Positions 46,601 through 58,707 of a stretch of 64,000 nt of DNA are shown here, piece after piece. Location of the stretch: assembly GCA_029948255.1 (NCBI GenBank), contig JALIZF010001889.1:124001-188000 (forward strand), read 5' to 3'. A program made the position numbers and the translations under genes. The stretch's first letter is position 1; each line of letters begins with the position of its first letter. This stretch comes from Telmatactis stephensoni. Its lineage: Eukaryota > Cnidaria > Anthozoa > Actiniaria > Isophelliidae. The notes beneath the pieces are model-generated. The model saw only the letters and a list, made by a program, of their open reading frames with translations. It did not search any database and was not told where the DNA came from.

Positions 46601-49600
46601 TGTAGTAGCTTTGGATTTATCATTCTTTCTATATACACTATTTTTACTTTCTGTTGTGACCTCTTTTTGCGCCTTTCGCTCATTATCTTTAGCTTCACTT
46701 GATGCAAATGAAGGGGGTACTTTTTTGGCATTAAAGGAATCCACAGGTCGCACTTTAGCAGCTCGTCGCTTGCTTTCTTGAGGTTTTATCTCATCCCAGC
46801 TTTCAAAGCTCTCCCGATTAGGACTTCTAGGGACTGAAGGGCTTATAGGCCCCGTTGGAGGTTTGGGCACTGGCGGAAGGCTAATAGGCCTTTTGGGACT
46901 CAGGCTAGTGACTGAAGGGCTTATAGGTGTCGTAGGGGCTATTGTAGGACTTCTAGGCGTGGTAGCAATAATTGGTGTCGTAGAGCTTCGATATATTATA
47001 GGGCTTGAAGGTGTTGTTGTACCACTAGGCGTCGCAGAGCTTCGAGGTACTGCAGTATCTTTCGCAGTGGATTCTACTTCTCCCTTTGATGCACTTACTT
47101 CTTGCTGTTCTCTAAGAACGGGTACTGCCGGACGCTTTCCCGCCGAGACCAAAGTTATCTTTACTTTTGAAATTGCGCCTCGGTTCACAGTCGACCCGTC
47201 CTCTGTAGCGTCCTTTTGTTTTCTACTTGAGGGAACTTCTGGTTGGCCAGACGAGTCAAAATAGCTGCTCGAGTTTTTCTCACTATGTCCAGCACGCGTT
47301 TCTTTGTCCTCTGTGCTTGGTGGGCTGTCGTCTTGTTTATTCCTCGCTTCAGACAAAATATCTCTAACCGTAGGAGAAGCAAATACCATGGACACTGGAG
47401 AATTATCTTGATGTGGGCTTTCAGCACCTTTTGACGAAACTTGTTTTCGAGTAAATAATGTTCCCGAGGGCTTAACTGTGATATTGACAAGTCTCTTTGA
47501 CTCTGGAAGTCCGTCGACATGGCTGTCATGGTTACCATAATTAAGCAAGGTCTGGCCTTCAGCAGTCGGGTTATGCGAGATGTTTCTTGGTGTAACGGAA
47601 TTCCCAAGTTCATTCAACGACATAGCTACTGTCTTCAACTGCTCTAAAGACGATTTAACGCTGCTAAACGGCGAGTAAGAATCAGAAGAAACGTCTTCTT
47701 CGCTTTTGCTCTGTTCACTTAAATTAGATAAACGTTGAACGTGTTTGTTATCCTCAAAGACCTTGGCTTGGTAAAGAGTTCGTGGTTTCTCTTGGATAGT
47801 TGGAACTGCAAATGTTTCCACGCCCTCTGTTTTCATTTCTCTAGCTTTCAAAGCGCTCTCTGCAGAGTAGCCACGGAAATCATCGTGTCTGGCCACGTTC
47901 TTGTTTGCCGAAGACGTCGACGAAAACGATGACAAAGATGACAACGATGACGGAGAGCTTAGAGGTGAGGAACCAACTGCTCGAGAGTAAAAAAAATTGT
48001 CACGATCAAGTGATGTTCGTGGTGCTCTCGAGCTTTCTGTTCCGACAACTTTTTTCGCCGTGTCACGACAGTCGTTTAACGATCTATCGACCACGCCTTG
48101 GGCTGTCGACTTTTGGTCGCTAGGAATTGGTCCAGTTTGTGACGCAACTTCGGCTTCAAAAAAGGAGGCCAACTTTGATACACGTGACGTGACAGCATAA
48201 GGAGGGGAATGTGGGTCGCCTTGACTACTGCTGCTGCCTTCTGCAGACGATGTTTTGCTACAAGTAGTTGACGACGTCTCATCAACCTCGACCAAGGTTT
48301 CCAAGTGCCTTGCATTCCCTTGTTTCGTATTGACATCTCGATCAGAGTCGTTGTAATTTGAAAAGACCTGTTCGTCGTATTGGTCTTCAGCATTGGCAAA
48401 TTCACTCCAGTCAAATGACTCTCCATTTTCCCACAATCCATTGTCGTTGTCATGGTAATTGTCAGAGCCATTGCGCGTCACGTTGGCCGACTGAGAAGAC
48501 GTCAATCCTCCATGTGACTTTTTTTGCCGTAGTTCTTCAGTGAGTTGCTCGATTTGTGAATCAAGGTTGAATAGCTCTTTGTGCTTTTCTGCCAGAAGTT
48601 GTTTTTGTGCTTGTAATTGTACGCTTTGTTGGTGGTTTAATTCATTTCTTGTCTGGAAGACGAATAAAAGGTGTTAAATCAATGACAACCGCTATATCAA
48701 TGGATCAAGAAAAGAAGGAACGACAGAAGGAAGAAGAGGGGAGCTGGAGAAAAAATAAAAAAATGAGGAAAGGCAGGCAAGAAGAACAAAGCGATGTTCG
48801 AGAAAGGGGAAAGATGTAGATATAGTAGATGGAGAAAATAAAGTCGGAATAAAAGGTGAATAGACAGAGATAAAAGGACGATAAGGAAGGAAGACGACAT
48901 GTGGGAAAAAAAGGGGAGAAAGGATGAAAGGAAGGAAGGAAGAGAAGGAAGGAAGGGAAGGGATGTAGGAAGGAAGAAAGGAAGGAAGAAAAGAAGAAAG
49001 GAAGAAAGGAAGGAAGGAGGGAACAAAGGAAGGAAGGAAGGAAGGAAGGAAGGAAGGAAGGAAGGAAGGAAGGAAGGAAGGAAGGAAAGTACCATTAACT
49101 CTTGTCGAAGCCTGTCCAATTCTATCTCTTCTTTACTCTTTTGGTTCTCCTTTGACCCTTTGTTCCACTTCTCTCGTTGTTCATTTAATTGCCGCGTTAG
49201 TCCTTCAACTTTAGCAGCAGTCATGGCTAGTTCTTGTTCTTTACTGTTAAAAAGAACTTCCATGGACTGAAGTTCTGCGTCTATATGCAACAAAAGCATA
49301 AGGAAATTTGAACGAAACCGTTTATTCCATAATGATTAACTGCCGTTCAACGAAGTGCAGGTACTTTAAACACCTTATATTTGCGCATTAATTTCGTATC
49401 GAAATCTTATGTGCGCACAAGATACCATAATACTAGTATACATACACAGTAGCATGATGATTACTTGATGCGCATTAATTATGAAGAATAAATATGAATT
49501 CTTCTAATTCAAAACCATGGAAGAAAAAATACGGAAGACGTTTTCGGAACGAGCTCGCCTCGGACAATGAATCAGGGACGTACAGTCTTGGTTAAGACTT

Positions 49601-52600
49601 CCTGACTGACTCAAGAGATTTGCGTGGCGCACACACGACGACCTTCATTCAATGTCATTAAATACATATTTGACTGTATCATAAGGCACCTTGACAACTC
49701 ACCTAATGCACTATTACTTAGTCTGTAGTTTTCAATTTCATCTTGCAATTGCCTTAAATGCCTCATCTTTTTGTCCTGTTCCTGTATCTGTGCCTCTAAT
49801 TGGTCGATGTAGGAGCTCCTGATTTTCTGGCGAGTTCTCTGTTTTAATTCCTTTAACTGTTGTTCTTTATCAGCAAGTTGTTGCTCCTTCAATTCAATTT
49901 CACGCTGTTGTCGAGCTGCTAACTGTTGTAGCTCTTCTAGAGAAAGTCCAGTACTGCCAAGAAGCTAATAAGAATGAGAATTAAAATAATTTCAAGTCTG
50001 GATCTTCAGCAAAAGATCAAGGGTATACCTATGAGAAACTCAGTATGCAGTTGCACATAGGGGAGAGAGGGTAGGGAAATGTAAATGAGAAGCAAAAGGG
50101 AATTAGAAGGGAAAAGGACAATAATTTATATCCTTTCAAACTTGCAATTCCATTTACTTGTAATGAGAATATGAACACTGGAACAATACTCACCATTGAA
50201 GGGGTGTGGTGCTCATTTAATCCATTTGGCATTGCCAAAACACTTGCTCCTATTCAACCGAAGTCCAAAATAAGAAAGTCAAAATGTAATAAAAAACTCA
50301 TTTGAGATAAACCATAAAAGAAACAAAGGCTGTAGTCACAGTTCATTTAACAGATACTTCCCTTTTTACAACGGTTGTCAATATGCTAAACATTGTTAAA
50401 GATATAAATACAGCCCAAATGTAGCAATGATGACATGAATTTACCTGGGAGTGGGGGTGGGGGGAGTGGCAGATCCTCCTCAAAGATATGAATATCATGA
50501 TCTGATTCAAGTATATGAGGAGGTACAGTTTCTTCATTTGGTCTCAAAAAGAAGACCACATCATCTAGATCTGTATCCCATTCAAGCAATGTACTCTGAA
50601 TTAACTCATCTTCTGGAACAAGACGTTCTTTACAAAAAGAGAGAAAGATATTCAATTTTATAACTTGTAAGAAAGTCTCAGACACACAAATCATCTAATG
50701 TGAAAATGGGACAAACAAAGTTTCAGGTAAACAAATCGTCTGAATTTGTCTGTCTGTTAGTCCATCTAGGAAGACCATTTTTCAAAGACAATTTATTCAT
50801 CCAGACAAACAAATTGACCAAAGTCTCACCTAAATTCACACTAGATGAACAAATCATCAGATGATTTGTTCATCTTTTAGTGTGAAAATGGCCAGTGTTT
50901 GTTTTTTAATAAGCTGGGTTTTTTTTTTTCACTTTTACTGGTGACTTTCAGCTGGCGAAAACCTCAAAATAACCAGCAATATTGCCGATCACCTGAGTGC
51001 TGATCCACAACCCTGTTTACATGTATATGTAGGGACATAAAGTACACTCAGCAGCTTTTGAGGCTATGGGGTAAGGGTTTGGAGCTGAGCCTGACCATTA
51101 TTAATGGTGCAGCCAGACGTCTGCTATTCAGTCTATAAATAATATATAACTTAACAGAATTTATCTACTCAAATTATTCATGCAATCATATAATTTTACA
51201 AAGACATACCACATCCCTGCCAAACTTCAACAAGACAACAGTTTGTTTGTCGTATTTGCCGCTGCAGTCTAAGGACAATCTCTTTGCATTTGGTTGTTGG
51301 TGTGACAAACACCTCTGAAACACGGCCATTTTCATCAAGGTATACTTTTAACTTCATCTGTCATTATAGGTAAAATAAATTTCAATATCAATGATTTAAC
51401 ACTGGCATACTCACCCTGCTGGCATACTAGTTCATTTTTGTTCATTCAAAGATTGATTAAAGTTGTTTAATAAAAAAAAGTTGGGCCTTAAAATTGTTGA
51501 CACGCAAAATTTTTGTTTGTCAGAGTTACAAATTTTTGGTAATTAAAGCAATTATCTAATTTTCAAGACTGTTTCCTTCCCTCTTTCATTTTCTTTTAAT
51601 TTTTTGGAGGGAGGAGGCCGGGGTTATTTCTTTTTGATTGTCACTTTTTGGTTTCAATTTAACATGATATACATTTCTTTCTTTTAGTTTCCCTTTACAT
51701 TATTCTACCATGGTCTTTTGTGGTATTTTGTAGGGGTAGAAATGAATGCACTACATAGTGTGACTGGTGCTATAAATAATGCAAGAACTGCAAACCACAA
51801 GAAACCTGTACTCAAACCCTAAACCACAACTATATTTAGTTGAAAAACCACAGGATATACACTCTATAATTTCGTATTAGAGTAAAACACTGAAAATATA
51901 TTCAAAATACCAAAGTCAATTAACATCCACGATCGATTCGATGTTAATTTTCTATTCTATTGCGATATTTTATTTGCACTGTAGTTTTGCCCAATCGCTT
52001 AAAGCTCTTGATATTAACGACAATCCACAAGAGGCCATTGAAAAACTTGTGAAAATATTCATGCGCTGCAGACACTCGAAAATGACAAAAAGCTGAAAAA
52101 ATAAAACGTCGAAAGAAACACTCAGATGTTCTGGGCACGACAAAAGACGCGTATATTCTCCTATATAAACTAATTAATCAAATATGTTCAAACCCCCGAA
52201 AAATGAAGTTATCTACAGCGGGGTCATGATTTATAGAATATGGTTGATTTCATAATCTAACACCTTCACAAGCGACTGTTCTCTTTAACTTAAAAGCACA
52301 TTTTCTGGAAGCTTTGAAAATATCTTAGAGTTTTTGTTGTAGAACGGTGACAAAGAAAGAAATTTTACCGACACACGTCTTTAGAAATTTGTACGGAAGG
52401 AAGCCATTATATTGCACACGACGTAATTGAAACATACAGATTCCTTGAATTCGAATCTCACGTATTTCACCATATAAACGGAGTATTGTTTCGAACTGTA
52501 ATATATGACCAAACGTAACGTGTGACGCCTGACCTACCCATTTTAAAACCAAAATTCAACGTACAAATCCAGACAAATCCAGACAAAAGAATTTTTACAT

Positions 52601-52800
52601 ACGGTCGAGTTGTATGTATTTTATATCGTCAAACGTAAAACAAAACTGCCTACTCAGTGAGTTGTAAAACTCATAGGGCAAGCATAAAAAGATGTAACAT
52701 TTTCAGAGATTGATACCTCTAGCGGTATTATGACATATTTAAAAACCTGTAAGATTTTAAGAGAGAGTTTATTTATACTCACCCGTCCTCTGGCCGCCAT
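43611..52800 (-). CDS. ASPP: ASPP: apoptosis-stimulating p53-binding protein (PP1 regulatory subunit 13 family)
   Basis: ASPP proteins bind PP1 and, in vertebrates, p53 through ankyrin repeats plus SH3. Eleven exons on the minus strand: 52800-52783, 51357-51210, 50627-50445, 50249-50194, 49964-49703, 49280-49093, 48652-46460, 45892-45759, 44757-44591, 43952-43750, 43640-43611; 3582 nt, 1193 residues (human ASPP2 about 1130). Start AACATGGCGG. An N-terminal Ras-association-like fold (about 7-95), coiled coil (about 138-340), then a long disordered Ser/Pro-rich region in one 2.2 kb exon (PKRPISLPPVPKPPTGPISP). Ankyrin repeats cover about 985-1120 (DGITALHNAV, GWTPLHCAA) and SH3 about 1127-1185 (ALYAYSATEDDELSF, EWWWARNY, GYIPRNLFG). 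The PP1-docking RVxF site is degenerate (RHVSL), as in iASPP. Whether it is nearest ASPP1/2 or iASPP cannot be told by eye. Confidence 0.96.
44850..45190 (+). mobile_element. tRNA-derived SINE
   Basis: A-box TGGCCGAGCGG (44863-44873) and a weakened B-box (CCGAGTTTGATTTCTGG, about 44908-44924) resemble a Ser/Leu-type tRNA head. The body contains TTTTTTTCTTCGGGTACTCC and GAGCCGCATGGTGGCTGCTA, and ends near ATGAGCTACACCAAAACTTT. It stands in ASPP intron 8, opposite to the gene's strand. Confidence 0.75.
48694..49086 (+). repeat. Purine tract with perfect (GGAA)n core
   Basis: About 390 bp of almost pure purine on the plus strand, ending in about 17 uninterrupted GGAA units (49018-49086). It fills the ASPP intron between exons 6 and 7. 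On the gene's strand it reads TTCC-rich and starts only about 6 bases past the exon 6 donor. Confidence 0.95.
50832..50890. mobile_element. Short palindrome in ASPP intron 2
   Basis: TCACACTAGATGAACAAATC pairs with its near-inverse GATTTGTTCATCTTTTAGTGTGA around a single central base, in a hairpin without loop space. Likely a collapsed TIR element. Confidence 0.75.
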
Positions 52801-53167
52801 GTTGTTTACCATCCAGCATGCCTTTCGAGGTTACGTTCCTAAGCACAAAAGTCATATCACACTTAGGGGGAGGGTATTAGAAGTAATTTATTTGATACCA
52901 TGAAATATTGTAAATGCAATTATTTGGGTAGAATATTCTATTATTTCAATAAAAAACTTGTATCTCTTACTAATGTCAAAGACTTTGATTCAAAAAATTT
53001 AACTGATTTGTTTCTTGAGAATATTTCCAAACACGTTCTCCTCCCCTCTCCCCTAAGTAATACTTGGTTCAATAGCGCGGTAAAATTTGCAATGTTCGCT
53101 GAGAAGGAAGTTTGTTGTCAATGAAATCGATAAAATGAGCTTGTAAAAGTTTACCTAAAACATCACT
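52801..53167. promoter_or_regulatory. Divergent ASPP/POLH promoter region
   Basis: Only 367 bp lie between the ASPP start codon (minus) and the POLH start codon (plus), so one region must hold both promoters and both 5' UTRs. No TATA box is obvious. A run of CCCCTCCCC-type C-rich sequence stands at 53040-53054. Function is inferred from the arrangement. Confidence 0.75.
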
Positions 53168-55626
53168 ATGACTTGCAGTGATCGTGTTGTTGCACTGATC
53201 GACATGGATTGCTTTTACGTGCAAGTAGAGCAGCGAAGATGCCCTTCTTTGAGAGGACAGCCTTGTGCTGTGGTCCAGTACAATAAATGGAAAGGTGGAG
53301 GGTAAGCTTTTGATCAACTATACAGGACTTCAACGTATTATGTTTAATATGCCATGATAAATTAAATGATAAAGAAATAGTGTATTTATGTCAAAGTCAA
53401 AGATTATATGTCAAAGATTGTCAAGATAATTTATATAAGGCCAAGAATGTGTGTACACTCTCTTGATAACAGGCCCAAATAAACTATGGTTGGAATTTGA
53501 AATCTGATCAGGCATCGTTTTTACTGTAAAAACCATGGGCATCTACAATCCTTGCCAAAATTAGTTGGCACGAGGTGAATTTGACGGATATTCTTAAAAA
53601 TGTAAACTTTGTGTCTGTACTTTTGGACTCCCCCTCCCCCCCGTTCAATGTTGCTGCTAGCTAAAAGGTATAATTTTGGACTGATTGCCAAGTGGTAGGT
53701 GTCGGGATTTTCACAGCAACATTGTACAGGGGGGAGCCAATTTCATTACCGTCCACTGAGCACGCGCACTCCAACACAATTGTGTCAACAATTCTGGCAA
53801 TGATTGTAGAAGTATTTCAGTAATGTTTCGACCAATCAGAAACTTGATCGTTATCTTTGTGGTTAGAGAACCTTTTCTGATTGGCCAAAAAACAATAGGT
53901 AACTATACATTCCTGAAATATTTGTAGTGTGCCCATGGTTTTTTGATTTGCACAGTAAAACAAATAGATTCCATTTGTTAGTGCGTCTGTACTGGAATAG
54001 ATGCACAGAAAACGTCAAAATGTGGTGAGATCATAAGGTATGAGACAAAGTCATTTTGACGTCTGTGTATCTATTAGTCAAGAGTACAGGGGCATGGAAA
54101 AATGGAATCTACTTGTTTATCCATTTATTGAAATATTTCGAACAATCAGAGGGCATTATAAGGAGTATGATTGTTCAAAATATTTCAATAAACACAGCTG
54201 TCAACCAGTCAGAGTCAGAGTGTGACTGTGCAATATACCAAAAATTATTATTTATATAAACATGCACAAATACAGTATGTTCAAATCACTCTTGACTAAC
54301 TTGTTTTTAAGGATCATTGCTGTCAGCTATGAAGCACGAGATCATGGAGTAACACGAAATATGCGTGGAGATGATGCCAAGGCTAAATGTCCTGAGATTC
54401 AGTTAGTTCAAGTTCCTGTTGCAAGAGGCAAAGCTAATCTTACACATTACCGTGATGCTGGAGCTGAGGTCATAGAAGTATTGTCAAGATTTTGCAGTAG
54501 CTGTGAGAAAGCAAGTGTTGATGAGGCATATTTGGACTTAACAGATCTCATAGAAAGGTTGGTTATGTTGTCCTGATTATAGTATGATTTTTCTCGAGCA
54601 ATACTTTGACTGTACAGTATACAACCATAACTTTGAATTGTGGTTGGTTTAGGAGCTACTCCTAAGTTTCACAACCAGGCTACCATTAGGTTACCCACAG
54701 CTTGGATATATATGGATATGGCACAGCTGACAGCAGTTGTGACCATCTCATCTTAATATAGCCCACTGTTCCAGCTATTCTGTACTGTCTATTTTAAATC
54801 CTACTTAGAACCCTAGTAGCCTCTCTGCAGGCGTTTCTCTCTTTTCTCCCTCCTCTTCTACTGGGCTTCCTGTGCCTAGCCCTCAGACCCCAGAAGAGGG
54901 GGGGTGAGAATGAAGGTTGCCCAAGAGAGAAGGCTGTGAAAACACTACATTCAATATTTGCACTCATTACCACACTCAATTTCAATTTGTTCCATGATGG
55001 TAGAGCGGGAAAAGGAAGAGAACCTCTACTAACAGCTTCAGCTGAGTTGTGGAGGAAAATAAAGGTCTTCAAAGGAAACCAAAATGGCTATCCATGATTT
55101 GATAGCCTCCGTTACAAACATTTTGTCATTGCCATCTGCAATGGAGGCTTTAATTATAATGGAGATCATTATGTCATAATAGTATCCTCCCTCCTACAGG
55201 AAAGAATCAGCAATGACTGTTGCAGAGATTGCTAGTGAGTCATGGGAGATTTCCTTTATAGAAGGTTTTACAGACCAGGTCAATGAGCATGATAAAGGGG
55301 CTTGGATAACAGCCATCCAAGAAAGTCCCAGTTTAAGGAGACTAGCTGTAGGTGGAATTCTTGTCTCTGAAATAAGGAAAGCTGTGCTGACTGAAACACA
55401 GTTCACTTGCTCTGGTGGGATTGCTGAAAATAAGGTGATTTAGTTTTCAAAGAAAATTGCTGATATCAATTAATGCATAGTTAAAATGTCTTTCTTTGCT
55501 GCTGAGCTTCAATTGGAACAAACTCTTGGATGGGTACATACATGAGGGCACAGTTGATTTGTTGATTTATTTGCTGATTGATTAATTGATTGAATGATTG
55601 ATTGATTGATCCACTGATAAACAATC

Positions 55627-55658
<32 letters not shown>

Positions 55659-57830
55659 GCTAGACAGCTGGCAAGACCAATCTTGACTGATGACTGGTTG
55701 ATTGGTTTATAGTTAACAGTTTGCTTGAAGTGTACCATATATCAGTAGCTCAATGATTAATCAATGGTTTAACATCTGATATTTCTTCTATTTTCAGATG
55801 TTAGCAAAACTTGCTTGTGGTCTTCATAAGCCCAACAAACAAACCATACTCCCATTGTCTAGTGTTACTGAGTTATTTAAAACAGTGAAGCTGAGAAAAG
55901 TGTAAGTTATTTCAACAATATCTCCCTTTGGTGTTGCAAATGTCTGTGAGAGAAGCAAACTTAAATTACCTCCATGCAAATATTTTTTATGTTTCCACAC
56001 AAACTTGTTGATAGGGGGCCATGTTTGAGGCAAAAAATCCTTAGTAGAAGTTCAGTTTTGTGCTACAAATTGATTTATACTTTTGTGATTTTAGACGTAA
56101 TTTAGGAGGGAAACTTGGTTTGGATGTAAGTGCAAGACTAAATGCAGAATACATGGCTGATATTGCTAAGTTCTCACTCAATGAGCTCAAAGGACACTTT
56201 GGAGACAAAACTGGGTAAGATAATTTTACATATAGTTAGACATCCCAAAAGTAGCCAATTTGAAGGAAGAGGAAAGGGTCTGTCATAAAGAGATGTACAT
56301 TTTTTAGAATCATTTTACAGGGGCGGATCTAGGAGTATGTATTCCCCCCCCCTCTGGATCTGCCCTTGATTAAGGAGTAAAGAGATGGCCACTGTAGACA
56401 TTGTCATTGTAGAGAGGTGTTCACTCTCTGATAGTAACCCAGAGCGTTGTTTAAAAAGAAAACTATTAAGATGGTATTTTTGTGGATACTATATGGAAAT
56501 AGATACTAAATGGAAATTGTTTGTTTGTGACTCACTCTCCAGAGAATGGATTCATCTGTTAAGTCAAGGTATTGACCATGAACCAATACGAGTTCGTCAG
56601 CTACCAAAATCTGTAGGGTGTGGCAAGAACTTTCCTGGAAAAACAAAACTTGCCACTGTTGATCAGGTAATTACTCCCTAAACAAACAACAATACTGGTC
56701 ACATCTTTTCACGAATAATGAGAAAAGTCTCCTTTAGATTTCAACACCAATCTGGTGCAGGGTTGTGATGAGGGTAGTCCTACATAAAGCATTGGTAATT
56801 AACCAAAAGCAGCTGGCTGCTGGTAGGGGACAGTAAGAGGCCAGTTTTAGTAGGGGATGTCCAGGGAATAAGATGATTGCACCAAGGGGACAAACAAAGT
56901 AGAGGCCAGTCCTAACTAGGAGAGGACAAGGGGGCAGAACGGGAATGTCCAGGGGATTGGGGGGACAAGGGGATTGCTCTAAGGGGACAAGGATAGTAGA
57001 GGCAATAGAAATGAGGTAGGTGTGTTAGGTGAATTGCATTGCATGATTCATTTTTCAGGTCCGTCATTGGTTGAAACAGTTAGTAGAAGAGCTGCACGAA
57101 AGACTAACCCGTGAAGTTGAAGTTGTAAGTATCTTTATCCCTGCCATATATCCTTCTATTTTTTATCCACACGCCCCTTGCAGTAGTGGGTGGGGGCAGG
57201 TGTGTCTAATAAAGCTGTTCCTACCTACCTCGATCTGTTTGTGTCCTTTGACAACATGAACGTTGCAGTAGTGGGTGGGGGCAGGTGTGTCTAATAAAGC
57301 TGTTCCTACCTACCTCGATCTGTTTGTGTCCTTTGACAACATGAACGACTAAAAAAACATTCGAAATTCCTGCCGTAACCGTGCCGTGCCGTGGTTGCGT
57401 GGTTGTGCCATTTTCCCACTCATACGAAATCTGCTCTACTGCAACAGTCTCAGACTGGAATGCAACTTCATATACTTCATTGTCATAACTTGGGTTATTA
57501 ATTAATCTTCGTGGCTGCACTTTTGAATACTTTTGTTTCTGTTTATTACAGAATAATCGACACGCTAAACTAATAACTGTTGGAGTTCGTCCTGAAGATT
57601 CAGGTTACAGCTCGCGGTCATGTCCACTACGGCTCTTGGATGTAGAACGCATTAATAAAGACATCTATGAGCTCTTGTTGACGTTTAAGAATGGAAAACA
57701 ATATTCACACTTTTGGTAGGTGTGGTCTATGTTCCCTATCTAAACTTGTGACCCTGTTTAGGGAGCCATGGGGCCACAGACAGTAGTTCACTCAGTGGAT
57801 CCCAGTGCTTTGAAGACCGTGGACGTACCG

Positions 57831-57868
<38 letters not shown>

Positions 57869-58707
57869 TTTATCTTTTTTTCACGTTCATAAATTTTGAA
57901 TACAGGGAACCCGCCATTACGAATCTCAGTTTGTCAGCCAGTAAGTTTACAGACAAGTCAGATACTAGTAGCACTACGACCATAAGTACCTTCTTTACGT
58001 CAACTCCCAACGATTCGCTTGATTCCGCTGAAAATAAAACATCAACTTTGACATGCAACACGTTAAAACAGGACGTCCAGGACCCGGCACAAGCACCCTC
58101 GGTTGAAGAAACGCCTTTAGCGAGAAAGAAAGGCGATTCTACTTTAGAACGATGCAAAACTGGAATTGGAAAATTCTTTTCTGTTAAGGCTGCGAACTCA
58201 GATAATAGTTGCAGCGATGAAAAAGGAAACGAAATATTAATGTCCAAAAACAGTGATAAAACTAACGAACTACCCAAAAAGACTGGCATTGAAGCGTTTC
58301 TTGTTAGTCGCAAAGAGCAAATTAGTTCTACAAAGACTTGTGGAGACACTAACAATGGCACAACGTTTCACAATTCTAACCATCGATTATTATTAGACAA
58401 TACACTCAAAGTAACTCCATCAACATCACATGAACATGAAACCAATGATTTTAGTGATGAGATTAAAATTGAAGAAGAAAACGCGAACCCGGATCCCGAT
58501 GTGGTCGTGTGTGAAAAGTGTGGAGAAAGGATATCTGCTTGGGTGTTGCCAGAGCATTTGGACTATCATTTTGCTAAGGAGTTACAGGAACAAGAACAGC
58601 AAGAAAGAAATCCAGCATTATCTCATAGTGTTAATGAACCTCCTCGCAAGAAACTAAAAACCACAGGAAAGATTTTGTCATTCTTTTCTCCCAATAACTC
58701 TGGGTGA
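53168..58707 (+). CDS. POLH: DNA polymerase eta (translesion synthesis)
   Basis: Pol eta copies past UV cyclobutane dimers in the nucleus. Nine exons: 53168-53301, 54312-54557, 55200-55434, 55798-55901, 56095-56214, 56543-56666, 57059-57124, 57552-57715, 57906-58707; 1995 nt, 664 residues (human 713). The Y-family palm is intact: LIDMDCYFVQVEQR with metal aspartate 12, and SVDEAYLDL with D115/E116. The finger arginine region SYEARDHGVTR and the helix-hairpin-helix/little-finger part follow (GGKLG, RQLPKSVGCGKNFPGKTKLA). The disordered tail is one exon and holds a UBZ ubiquitin-binding zinc finger (C600, C603, H615, H619 and the key D617 in PEHLDYHF). Several FF-containing motifs occur, the last (LSFF) four to eight residues from the end like a C-terminal PIP box. 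All introns GT-AG. Confidence 0.98.
53521..53957. mobile_element. Inverted-repeat element, about 437 bp, in POLH intron 1
   Basis: TTACTGTAAAAACCATGGGCA is inverted near the right end (TGCCCATGGTTTTTTG...CAGTAA), and inner words (TACAATCCTTGCCA, TGGCAATGATTGTA) also pair. A C-rich run stands at 53630-53642. Confidence 0.75.
54110..54192. repeat. Short inverted repeat
   Basis: TTGAAATATTTCGAACAATCA is inverted about 20 bp later (TGATTGTTCAAAATATTTCAA). In POLH intron 1. Confidence 0.75.
55555..55660. repeat. (TTGA)n degenerate microsatellite
   Basis: TTGATTGATTGATTGAT-type units in two blocks (about 55561-55612 and 55627-55656) in POLH intron 3. Confidence 0.85.
56318..56367. mobile_element. 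50-bp hAT-like end-to-end remnant
   Basis: CAGGGGCGGATCTAGG on the left and CTGGATCTGCCCTTG on the right are inverted and separated by fewer than 20 bases. Ends beginning CAGGGGCGG are common in hAT MITEs. In POLH intron 5. I see no clear target duplication. Confidence 0.65.
57180..57348 (+). repeat. Tandem pair of an 85-bp unit
   Basis: GCAGTAGTGGGTGGGGGCAG to TTGACAACATGAACG occurs at 57180-57262 and again at 57265-57348 with no visible change, so the duplication is recent. In POLH intron 7. Confidence 0.93.
57340..57480 (-). repeat. Dispersed repeat family R3, copy 3
   Basis: On the minus strand GCAGATTTCGTATGAGTG, GGAAAATGGCACAA, GGCACGGTTACGGCAGGAAT and TTCGAATGTTTTTTTAG follow the order seen at 18.1 kb. 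In POLH intron 7, adjoining the 85-bp tandem pair. Confidence 0.65.
57833..57868. repeat. (GTT)n microsatellite
   Basis: About twelve GTT units within POLH intron 8, about 40 bp upstream of the acceptor of the last exon. Confidence 0.95.

Noticed and set aside
46863..47264. 133-residue plus-strand frame opposite the ASPP large exon
   Set aside because: Shadow frame of the Ser/Pro-rich coding exon; no independent evidence.
48697..49092. Phe/Leu/Pro-rich continuation of the ASPP exon 6 frame
   Set aside because: Read-through of the TTCC tract. The donor at 49092 joins exon 6 to exon 7 in phase and the protein follows ASPP.
52814..52823. p53 half-site in the ASPP/POLH promoter (CAGCATGCCT)
   Set aside because: One mismatch to RRRCWWGYYY and no adjoining second half-site; expected by chance in this length.
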